This document shows, piece by piece, positions 1 to 5,192 of a DNA stretch of 5,192 bases. How positions within the stretch are numbered: the first letter of the stretch is position 1; each line of letters begins with the position of its first letter. Origin of the DNA: an uncultured Dyadobacter sp. (lineage in GTDB: Bacteria; Bacteroidota; Bacteroidia; Cytophagales; Spirosomataceae); contig CAMLNK010000387.1 of NCBI GenBank assembly GCA_946481035.1, positions 1-5,192 on the forward strand, in the 5' to 3' direction. The notes under the pieces are model-generated. The model had not been told where the DNA came from, made no database searches, and saw only the letters and a list, made by a program, of their open reading frames with translations. The position numbers and the translations under genes were made by a program.

Positions 1-121
1 GGGTTTCCGGCGGATTTTGCATTTCCAGCTCCCGCTGCTCGGCAAGAGCCACCTGCGGGCTCAGTGCGGCAATCCCCAGCGAGCTCAGCGTCAATGACTT
101 TAATGAATCTCTGCGTTTCAT
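1..121 (-). CDS. Gluconate 2-dehydrogenase subunit 3 family protein (N-terminal part only)
   Basis: Only the first 40 codons lie in the window; the rest continues past the left edge. The ATG reads from 121 downwards. The N-terminus begins MKRRDSLKSL, a twin-arginine (Tat) motif with R3-R4 followed by D-S-L-K, then a hydrophobic stretch (about residues 10-20) and an AxA cleavage site (A25-L-A27, cut before E28). No lipobox cysteine is visible in this part. From family knowledge, short Tat-signal proteins directly after a GMC oxidoreductase are usually the small (gamma) subunit of membrane-associated sugar or polyol dehydrogenases. That subunit helps fold the FAD subunit and carries it through the Tat pathway to the periplasm. 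The gene sits 29 bp behind the GMC gene on the same strand, so it is probably the second gene of one operon. The family call rests on signal type and context, because the conserved core is outside the window. Confidence 0.72.
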   Translation of the reverse strand, partial: MKRRDSLKSLTLSSLGIAALSPQVALAEQRELEMQNPPET

Positions 122-130
122 ATGATTATG

Positions 131-149
131 ATTTGAACAGGGTTCAAAT
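131..149. repeat. Perfect inverted repeat in the gap between the GMC and subunit 3 genes
   Basis: The arms ATTTGAAC (131-138) and GTTCAAAT (142-149) are exact reverse complements separated by the 3-base loop AGG. The repeat nearly fills the 29-bp gap between the GMC stop codon (151-153) and the downstream ATG (119-121). In the minus-strand transcript it can form an 8-bp hairpin that begins 1 nt after the stop codon and ends 9 nt before the next start. There is no U-tract, so it is not a convincing terminator. It could affect mRNA stability or translation of the second gene, or be a protein site; these roles are inference. Confidence 0.6.
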
Positions 150-150
150 G

Positions 151-1890
151 TTAGATATTTTTCTGTTTAACCTGATTGATAATGTATTCGGAAGCACGCA
201 TCGAAAGTGCCAGGATCGTCCAGGTCGGGTTTTTGTCAGCCTGGGACACAAACGAGCCGCCATCTACCACAAACACGTTCTTGGCATCGTGCGCTTGTGA
301 GAATTTGTTCAATGCGGAAGTTTTCGGATCGTCGCCCATACGTACGGTTCCAACTTCGTGGATGATACGTCCCGGAGCTGCCAGGCCGTAGTTGGTATCC
401 GCACCCGGCTTGGTACCATTCGGAACGCCGCCCAACGCATGGATCATCTCCTCGAAAGTATCGTGCATGTGCTTCGCCTGTTTGATCTCATAATCAGACC
501 ATTTGTAGTGGAAGCGCAATACCGGAATACCGAATTTGTCAACTACATTCGGGTCGATTTCGCAATAGTTGTTGTAGTCGGGCACTGCTTCACCACGACC
601 GGCCATACCGATGTTGGCGCCATAAAAACGACGGTAATCCTCTTTGAGCGAAGCGCCGTAGCCACCTGCTGCCTTGGTTACGCCGTCTTTGGTTGGGTAT
701 TTGCCATTCAGGTTTTCAATTCCTGAGCCGAAACCGTAGCTAGGCATACCCATACCACCGCCGTACTCGATGTGGTAACCGCGCGGGAAGTCGAGTTTCT
801 TGTTGTCGAGCCACCACGGAGTATACACGTGCATACCGCCGACGCCGTCCTCGTTGTAACGCTTGCGGTCCATCAGGTGAGGCAGGAATGCGCCGCGTGA
901 AGCACCGGTTGAATCGTGCAGGTAATGGCCTACTACGCCGCTGGAATTGGCCAGGCCGTTCTGGTGACGCGCCGATTTCGAGTTCAGCAACAGGCGCGAA
1001 GATTCTGCCGCACTGGCTGCGAGAACCACCACTTTAGCTTTGACGGTATGCTCGGTCAGTTTTTCACGGTCGATGTACGACACGCCGGTGGCAAGTCCTG
1101 TTGAAGGATCGGTGAGCACCTCGCGGCACATCGCGTTGTTGATCAAGGTTACGTTACCGGTTTTGATCGCTGGAATACACAATACCGACGATGAGGAGAA
1201 ATCCGCATAAGCCTGGCATGCGCGTGAGCACTGGCTGCAATAGAAACAAACCCCGCGCTGATCGTTGATAGGCTTGGTAAGAATCGACAGACGCGACGGG
1301 ATTACCGGAATATTGGCTTTTTTACCTGCCTGTTTGAGGAAAAGCTCGTGCAGACGCGGCTTGGGTGGAGGAAGGAATATGCCGTCTGGTTCGTTATCCA
1401 GGCCTTCTACGGTACCGAAAACACCGATCAGTTTATCCACCTGGTCGTAATAAGGTTTCACATCGTCGTAGCTGATCGGCCAGTCGTCGCCGAGCCCGTC
1501 AATGCTTTTTCTTTTAAAATCTTTCGGTCCGAAACGCAGGGAAATACGTCCCCAGTGGTTGGTACGGCCGCCGAGCATCCGGGACCTGAACCAGTCGAAT
1601 TGCGTTCCGTTCTTGCGTGTATAGGGTTCTCCCTCGATTTCCCAGCCACCCCATGCAGCGTCGAAATCACCAAAAGGGCGGTGGTTACCAGCGCCGCGGC
1701 GCGGTGATTCGTATGGCCATTTCAGCTGGGTAATGTACTTTGGATCAGCAGGGTCGAAATATCCACCTGCTTCCAAAAGAGCCACTTTGGCACCCGCTTT
1801 GGCAAGTTGATAAGCTGCCATTCCGCCTCCCGCGCCCGAGCCGATGATGGCGACGTCGAAAACGGTAGGCTGTTCTTTGATTTGAAACAT
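151..1890 (-). CDS. GMC-family FAD-dependent oxidoreductase, probable catalytic subunit of a sugar/polyol dehydrogenase
   Basis: This 579-residue protein has the glucose-methanol-choline oxidoreductase layout. The N-terminal FAD-binding Rossmann motif is GSGAGGG (residues 17-23), with the ribose-binding acidic residue E40 ending strand 2 (VALLEAGG). A second FAD-contact segment is GGRTNHWG (107-114). The C-terminal block HEVGTVRMG (511-519) and DGGSFVSQADKNPTW (543-557) supplies the expected catalytic pair H511 and N554, a His/Asn pair as in choline oxidase. A four-cysteine cluster C215-x2-C218-x2-C221-x3-C225 (coding bases 1216-1248) resembles the Fe-S cysteine region of FAD-dependent glucose dehydrogenase catalytic subunits. 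No signal peptide is present, and the following gene has a Tat signal, so co-export is likely. Substrate candidates are glucosides (3-keto-sugar formation), aldoses or polyols; the sequence does not decide. The ATG at 1890 is the only plausible start, because an in-frame stop lies about 10 codons upstream and no other start codon falls between. Confidence 0.9.
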   Translation of the reverse strand: MFQIKEQPTVFDVAIIGSGAGGGMAAYQLAKAGAKVALLEAGGYFDPADPKYITQLKWPYESPRRGAGNHRPFGDFDAAWGGWEIEGEPYTRKNGTQFDWFRSRMLGGRTNHWGRISLRFGPKDFKRKSIDGLGDDWPISYDDVKPYYDQVDKLIGVFGTVEGLDNEPDGIFLPPPKPRLHELFLKQAGKKANIPVIPSRLSILTKPINDQRGVCFYCSQCSRACQAYADFSSSSVLCIPAIKTGNVTLINNAMCREVLTDPSTGLATGVSYIDREKLTEHTVKAKVVVLAASAAESSRLLLNSKSARHQNGLANSSGVVGHYLHDSTGASRGAFLPHLMDRKRYNEDGVGGMHVYTPWWLDNKKLDFPRGYHIEYGGGMGMPSYGFGSGIENLNGKYPTKDGVTKAAGGYGASLKEDYRRFYGANIGMAGRGEAVPDYNNYCEIDPNVVDKFGIPVLRFHYKWSDYEIKQAKHMHDTFEEMIHALGGVPNGTKPGADTNYGLAAPGRIIHEVGTVRMGDDPKTSALNKFSQAHDAKNVFVVDGGSFVSQADKNPTWTILALSMRASEYIINQVKQKNI

Positions 1891-1903
1891 AGTAAAGGGT
1901 TGT

Positions 1904-1921
1904 TTAGATAGTACTATTTAA
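1904..1921. promoter_or_regulatory. Near-palindrome upstream of the GMC gene, candidate operator
   Basis: The 18 bases 1904-1921 (TTAGATAGTACTATTTAA) form a palindrome with a perfect 10-bp core ATAGTACTAT (1908-1917) and a single unmatched pair (1907/1918). It lies 14 to 31 bases upstream of the GMC start codon. That position suits a repressor site or 5'-UTR element, but A/T-rich intergenic DNA produces such palindromes by chance and no regulator gene is nearby. The rest of the 169-bp gap (1891-2059) holds the sua5 promoter candidate and nothing else recognisable. Confidence 0.25.
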
Positions 1922-2006
1922 CCAATAAATATAAACACGTATCAGGTAACGCTGCGCCAAGTTTTCTGCAATCAGAGTTATTTAAAAACAATCTAAATGC
2001 GGATAC

Positions 2007-2036
2007 TCGGATTTCTTCTGCGCCGCCGTATTTTTG
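2007..2036 (+). promoter_or_regulatory. Candidate Bacteroidota-type promoter for sua5
   Basis: TATTTTTG (2029-2036) is an exact match to the -7 consensus TAnnTTTG of the Bacteroidota primary sigma factor. Nineteen bases upstream is TCG (2007-2009), one mismatch from the -33 TTG. Transcription would start near 2043, giving a leader of about 17 nt before the TTG start at 2060. The call is by consensus match only. Confidence 0.45.
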
Positions 2037-2059
2037 TATTTTAAAAACAGAATTACATT

Positions 2060-3013
2060 TTGGCAGTTACCGGCAGCGACCTTCATGTCGCAAAAGAATT
2101 TCTGATAAAAGGCGAATTAGTGGCCATTCCTACCGAAACCGTTTACGGGCTCGCTGGCAATGCATTGAACGAAAAGGCGGTACTTTCTATTTTCGAAGCA
2201 AAGAACCGGCCCGCGTTCGATCCACTCATTATCCATACTGATTCCATCGATAAAGCGGCTACTTACGTGTCGGACCTACCCGAAAAAGCGCGGGTGCTCG
2301 CCAGCCGTTTCTGGCCCGGGCCGCTTACACTGTTGTTGCCAAAGAAGGACATTGTGCCGGATCTGGTTACCTCCGGGCTCGACACGGTGGCTGTACGGAT
2401 TCCCAATCACCCGCTCACGCTCGAACTGCTTAGCCAGCTGAGCTTCCCTCTTGCCGCGCCGAGTGCGAACCCGTTTGGGTATATTAGCCCTACCAAACCA
2501 GAACACGTCGACCAGCAGCTCGGCGACCGCATTCCCTACATTCTCGACGGAGGCGAATGCGAAGTAGGAATCGAATCGACGATATTGGGTTTTGAGAATG
2601 ACGAAACGATCGTATACCGCCTTGGAGGGCTGGATATTAATGAAATAGAGTCGCTGATCGGGCCGGTGGTCCTCATGCCGCATTCTACTTCGGACCCCAA
2701 AGCGCCGGGGATGCTCAAAAGCCATTATGCGCCGCGGAAGCCTTTGCATTTATATAGAAGGGACGAAATAGTGCCCGGCAGCGCGGCAACAGGCTATCTG
2801 ATGTTCGATCGGTACCTGGAAGGGGCCGACCGGAAATACCAGCGTTTGCTCAGCCCGAACCGGGATCTGAAAGAAGCTGCGCATAATCTCTTCGCGTACC
2901 TGCGTGAGCTGGATACATTGCCGGTTTCCGAAATCAAAGCCGAGCTGGTACCGGCCGCCGGGTTGGGATTAGCGATAAACGACCGGCTGCAACGCGCGTC
3001 GGTGCCTGCCTGA
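2060..3013 (+). CDS. sua5: L-threonylcarbamoyladenylate synthase, Sua5/YrdC/YwlC family
   Basis: The enzyme makes threonylcarbamoyl-AMP from threonine, bicarbonate and ATP in the cytoplasm. This is the first step of the t6A37 modification of ANN-decoding tRNAs; TsaB/TsaD/TsaE complete it elsewhere in the genome. The 317-residue protein has the long two-domain Sua5 form. The YrdC domain (about 10-200) shows PTETVYGL (24-31), the K-x-R motif KNRP (48-51), WPGPLT (85-90), the S-A-N triplet (135-137) and GGECEVGIESTI (164-175). The linker APGMLKSHYAP (215-225) is the Sua5 signature, and the C-terminal Sua5 domain ends with LGLAINDRL (302-310). The start is probably TTG at 2060. An in-frame TAA sits at 2042-2044, no ATG or GTG lies between, and the family's N-terminal length fits. 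No Shine-Dalgarno sequence is visible. The gene is divergent from the GMC gene and convergent with the helicase gene, so it is probably transcribed alone. Confidence 0.93.
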   Translation: MAVTGSDLHVAKEFLIKGELVAIPTETVYGLAGNALNEKAVLSIFEAKNRPAFDPLIIHTDSIDKAATYVSDLPEKARVLASRFWPGPLTLLLPKKDIVPDLVTSGLDTVAVRIPNHPLTLELLSQLSFPLAAPSANPFGYISPTKPEHVDQQLGDRIPYILDGGECEVGIESTILGFENDETIVYRLGGLDINEIESLIGPVVLMPHSTSDPKAPGMLKSHYAPRKPLHLYRRDEIVPGSAATGYLMFDRYLEGADRKYQRLLSPNRDLKEAAHNLFAYLRELDTLPVSEIKAELVPAAGLGLAINDRLQRASVPA

Positions 3014-3019
3014 GGAAGG

Positions 3020-4447
3020 CTATTTGAAAAACTGCTGATGAAAATTCATCAGGAAAACCTCGTCAGTCGCCCGGGTAATGGCCGTGTAAAGCCACCGGAT
3101 GAACTCGGTATTGATCTGCTCCTCAGGTAAGTATCCCTGATCGATAAATACGGCGCTCCACTGGCCGCCCTGCGCCTTGTGACATGTGAGCGCGTACGCG
3201 AATTTGACCTGTAATGCATTCAGATACGGGTCTTTTCGCAGCGCTTCTACACGGTCTTTTTTGGATTTGATATAAAAATAATCCTGCTGGACGCTCTCAT
3301 ACAGCTTCTTATTGTCTTCTGCCGACATCGACGCGGAGGGTGAATGCAGTGTGTCCAGAAAAATTTTAGCATCGAATTCAGGCTGTTTTTCGTAGTCTGT
3401 CAGGCGTAAAGTCACGTCTGCAAAACGGAAACCGTGCATTTCCTGAGTTTTGCGGATTTTCAGCAGCTCTACAAAATCACCATTAGCGATGAACCCGGCC
3501 GGAGAATCTTCGTCCAGGATATTGTAGTTGTTTCGGACAACCATCAGCCGGTCGCCTGCGTCGAGCTCGTCTTCTGAGAAATTAATGACACGCCGGATGT
3601 ATTCGTTATATTGAACGGCCGATTTGTTCGAGCGGGTCAGGATAATCGAGTTTTCGGTACCATATTTATCATAGGCATACCGCAGGCCTTCTTCCAGCTT
3701 TTCGCCCGTCATTTTGAAAACATCGCGGTAGGAGCGCGTGGTAATGTGGATATCGGCGGCCTCAGCGCCGAGCTGGTTACGCAGTTGGGTCGCGTTGAAG
3801 AGTATGCCCGATTGCTCGTCCTGCCGCATTACCTCCTTCAATTCTTCCTGAAAAACAGACATATAGAATGTCCTTTCCAGGTAATCGCCATCTAATGCGG
3901 GGCTGAGCTCCTTGCCAACGGGCGGCAGCTGGGCAGTGTCGCCCACGAGCATGAGTTTGTTGCCGGGGTTTTCGAATACAAACTCAACCAGGTCTGCGAG
4001 CAGGCTGCGGCTCCCAAAATCGGCCTCGTCGGTGATCATGGACGCTTCGTCGACGATGAAAAGGGTATTGTCGTGGTAATTTTTCTGCCGCTGGAAAGTC
4101 AATGTGCCCGAAAAAGCGTCGGCGGTTTGTTTGTAGATCTTCTTATGGATCGTCAGCGCGATCTTTTCGGAATAACCCGACATGACCTTCGCCGCCCGGC
4201 CCGTCGGCGCCAGCAGCACCGATTTGTAGCCAAAGTTTTTCAGTACTTTAATAAGCGTGCTGATGATCGTCGTCTTGCCGGTTCCCGCGTAACCTTTTAG
4301 CAAAAAACAGTCGCGATAGCGTTCCAGGCCCTTTTCTTCAATTAAAAAATCATTGGCTTTCTCGAAAAAGCGAAGCTGTCCGTCCGTAGGTCTGAAAGGG
4401 AATTGTCTGCGCAGTAACTGGGAAGGCAAAAGTTTGTCGGTGTCCAT
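3020..4447 (-). CDS. SF1B DNA helicase, RecD/Dda-like (AAA family ATPase with UvrD-like C-terminus)
   Basis: This 475-residue protein has a complete superfamily 1B helicase motif set. These are a Q-motif-like TDGQLRFF (21-28, Q24), Walker A GYAGTGKTT (52-60), motif Ia LLAPTGRAAKVM (78-89), Walker B LFIVDEAS (129-136), motif III LVGDTAQLPPVG (167-178), the motif IV region EVMRQDEQSGIL (205-216, R208), motif V YALTCHKAQGGQW (418-430) and motif VI YTAITRA (454-460, arginine finger R459). ANGDFVEL (321-328) is typical of the SH3-like fold in RecD2/Dda enzymes. The length is close to T4 Dda and much shorter than RecD2, whose N-terminal domains are absent. The expected activity is ATP-driven 5'-3' movement on single-stranded DNA in repair or replication. 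No recB or recC lies in the window, so a RecBCD role is not supported. The ATG at 4447 lies 22 residues before the Q motif. The stop is 6 bp from the sua5 stop on the other strand. Confidence 0.9.
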   Translation of the reverse strand: MDTDKLLPSQLLRRQFPFRPTDGQLRFFEKANDFLIEEKGLERYRDCFLLKGYAGTGKTTIISTLIKVLKNFGYKSVLLAPTGRAAKVMSGYSEKIALTIHKKIYKQTADAFSGTLTFQRQKNYHDNTLFIVDEASMITDEADFGSRSLLADLVEFVFENPGNKLMLVGDTAQLPPVGKELSPALDGDYLERTFYMSVFQEELKEVMRQDEQSGILFNATQLRNQLGAEAADIHITTRSYRDVFKMTGEKLEEGLRYAYDKYGTENSIILTRSNKSAVQYNEYIRRVINFSEDELDAGDRLMVVRNNYNILDEDSPAGFIANGDFVELLKIRKTQEMHGFRFADVTLRLTDYEKQPEFDAKIFLDTLHSPSASMSAEDNKKLYESVQQDYFYIKSKKDRVEALRKDPYLNALQVKFAYALTCHKAQGGQWSAVFIDQGYLPEEQINTEFIRWLYTAITRATDEVFLMNFHQQFFK

Positions 4448-4518
4448 GGAACGAATCTAACGCAAGGATTTCGATTATCAAAAACAGGGTTCTTTAACAA
4501 AATAATACTCAGATTTTA

Positions 4519-4550
4519 TTGGACTTTAATAGGCCAAATCCATATATTAG
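4519..4550 (+). promoter_or_regulatory. Candidate promoter for the CBS-domain gene
   Basis: TTG (4519-4521) and TATATTAG (4543-4550) are separated by 21 bases. The second box differs from TAnnTTTG at one position. Transcription would start near 4557, giving a leader of about 30 nt before the ATG at 4589. The 141-bp divergent gap (4448-4588) must also hold the helicase promoter on the minus strand, but I found no minus-strand pair of boxes with acceptable spacing. Confidence 0.35.
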
Positions 4551-4588
4551 ACTCCCTATTATTTCAAAATCCCCAAACCTAAACATCT

Positions 4589-5029
4589 ATGCTGGTACAA
4601 CATGTAATGGGCAACAAGCCTGTCAATGCGATTTGGTCGGTTACGCAGGACAACACAGTGTTTGAGGCTCTGGAAGTCATGGCCGAAAAGAACATTGGGG
4701 CAGTTTTGGTAATTGAAGATAATGAATTGATCGGTATCTTCTCCGAGCGCGACTATGCGCGGAAGGTGATTCTGCAAGGCCGCGGTTCGAGAGACACGCT
4801 GATCCGCGACGTAATGACCAGCAGGGTGATTACCGTGGAAACAGACGAGAAGATCGAGGAATGTATGCAAATCATGTCGGACAAGCATATTCGGCACTTG
4901 CCCGTGAACCGCGACGGTCAGTTGGTCGGTATCATTTCGATCAACGACATCGTTTCGGCGATCATTCACGAGCAGAAAGAGCATATCAATACGCTCGAAA
5001 GCTATATTTCAGGAAGCCCTTACTCCTGA
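4589..5029 (+). CDS. Tandem CBS-domain protein
   Basis: This 146-residue cytoplasmic protein consists almost entirely of two CBS motifs, which normally pair into a Bateman module that binds adenosine nucleotides such as AMP, ATP or SAM. CBS1 spans about residues 10-62 and ends with LIGIFSERDYARKVI (47-61). CBS2 spans about 72-128, begins at DVMTSRVITVET (74-85) and ends with LVGIISINDIVSAII (112-126). The S-x-x-D in FSERD (S52, D55) and SIND (S117, D120) sits where ribose/phosphate-contacting residues occur in ligand-binding CBS pairs. The tail EQKEHINTLESYISG (128-142) is a short helix common to stand-alone proteins of this type. There is no catalytic, transporter or DNA-binding domain and no signal peptide, so its partner and role are unknown; an energy-state or nucleotide sensor is the usual inference. 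The ATG at 4589 has an A/C-rich leader without a Shine-Dalgarno sequence. Confidence 0.92.
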   Translation: MLVQHVMGNKPVNAIWSVTQDNTVFEALEVMAEKNIGAVLVIEDNELIGIFSERDYARKVILQGRGSRDTLIRDVMTSRVITVETDEKIEECMQIMSDKHIRHLPVNRDGQLVGIISINDIVSAIIHEQKEHINTLESYISGSPYS

Positions 5030-5066
5030 GCCCCGCCTCATTTTTCTTAAGGCCCCATTCAAACGA

Positions 5067-5094
5067 CCTGCCCCCCAACATACCAGGAGGCAGG
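5067..5094 (+). terminator. GC-rich hairpin after the CBS gene, weak terminator candidate
   Basis: CCTGCC (5067-5072) pairs with GGCAGG (5089-5094). One mismatch (5073/5088) and two more pairs (5074-5075 with 5086-5087) follow, leaving a 10-nt loop. It begins 38 bases after the CBS stop codon, where a terminator would be expected, but no U-tract follows. Termination is therefore doubtful. Confidence 0.3.
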
Positions 5095-5110
5095 CATGGA
5101 TAATTATGTC

Positions 5111-5140
5111 TTGCCTATTGTGGGCGGATGGTTATCTTTG
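5111..5140 (+). promoter_or_regulatory. Strong Bacteroidota-type promoter for a gene beyond the right edge
   Basis: TTG (5111-5113), a 19-base spacer and TATCTTTG (5133-5140) match the Bacteroidota consensus TTG-N(17-23)-TAnnTTTG at every defined position with optimal spacing. Transcription would start near 5147. The remaining bases to 5192 would be an untranslated leader: the only ATG there (5174-5176) meets a stop after three codons. The gene served is outside the window and cannot be named. Confidence 0.6.
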
Positions 5141-5192
5141 CCCGTTCAAAAAAACAGGTTTTGCAGACGTTAAATGCCGACATAGGGAGTTT

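Noticed and set aside
358..726. Plus-strand ORFs of 60-122 codons across the GMC gene (for example 358-726 and 1348-1707)
   Set aside because: They are antisense to a protein with intact motifs from end to end, show no domains and have no promoter or leader of their own.
1926..1960. Possible minus-strand promoter for the GMC gene (TATATTTA at 1926-1933 with TTG at 1958-1960)
   Set aside because: The -7 box lacks its final G and the 24-base spacer is longer than the usual 17-23; too weak to list.
2276..2749. 157-codon minus-strand ORF inside sua5
   Set aside because: It is fully antisense to conserved Sua5 motifs, arginine-rich and without family features, as expected for a shadow frame in GC-rich DNA.
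4479..4505. Possible minus-strand -7 boxes for the helicase gene (TGTTTTTG at 4479-4486, TTATTTTG at 4498-4505)
   Set aside because: Each misses the conserved A at position 2 and neither has a TTG box at acceptable spacing.
4559..4984. 141-codon minus-strand ORF opposite the CBS gene
   Set aside because: It lies almost wholly antisense to a clear two-CBS-domain protein and its translation shows no recognisable domain; it is a shadow of the real gene.
5035..5054. Short inverted repeat (GCCT/AGGC) around a T-run just after the CBS stop codon
   Set aside because: Only 4 bp of pairing, and the T-run lies in the loop rather than after the stem; not a terminator.
1..5192. Search for a defence, mobile or other novel gene system
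   Set aside because: All four complete genes belong to recognisable families with intact motifs. No transposase, integrase, repeat array, tRNA or toxin-antitoxin pair is visible, and the gaps are all under 170 bp.

Overview
The window looks like an ordinary chromosomal segment of a Bacteroidota bacterium, most likely of the Cytophagales (Dyadobacter-like; this genus is an inference from protein style and could not be checked). The support is as follows: start codons are mostly preceded by A/T-rich leaders without Shine-Dalgarno sequences; promoter candidates match the Bacteroidota consensus TTG-N(17-23)-TAnnTTTG rather than the sigma70 boxes; and a Tat-signal gluconate-2-dehydrogenase-subunit-3 protein is paired with a GMC oxidoreductase, a combination common in this phylum.

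Layout: (1) Positions 1-1890, minus strand: a two-gene unit made of a GMC-family FAD oxidoreductase followed, after a 29-bp gap holding a perfect 8-bp inverted repeat, by the first 40 codons of a gluconate 2-dehydrogenase subunit 3-like protein that runs off the left edge. Together they probably form an exported sugar or polyol dehydrogenase. The small subunit carries the Tat signal and the catalytic subunit carries none. (2) Positions 1891-2059: a divergent intergenic region with a near-palindrome in front of the GMC gene and a good promoter for the plus-strand gene. (3) Positions 2060-3013, plus strand: a Sua5/YrdC threonylcarbamoyl-AMP synthase for tRNA t6A37, apparently starting at TTG. 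(4) Positions 3020-4447, minus strand: a compact SF1B (RecD/Dda-like) DNA helicase, convergent with sua5 across only 6 bp. (5) Positions 4448-4588: a divergent intergenic region with a candidate promoter for the next gene. (6) Positions 4589-5029, plus strand: a small tandem-CBS-domain protein. (7) Positions 5030-5192: non-coding, with a GC-rich hairpin and a near-perfect Bacteroidota promoter aimed at a gene beyond the right edge.

The helicase, the tRNA-modification enzyme and the CBS protein show no evident shared pathway; they look like neighbouring housekeeping genes. I saw no RNA genes, mobile elements, CRISPR arrays, phage genes or defence system. I do not think this window contains an undescribed system. 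The points most worth a second look are the GMC/subunit-3 pair with its four-cysteine motif, the hairpin between its genes, and the promoter-bounded TTG start of sua5.
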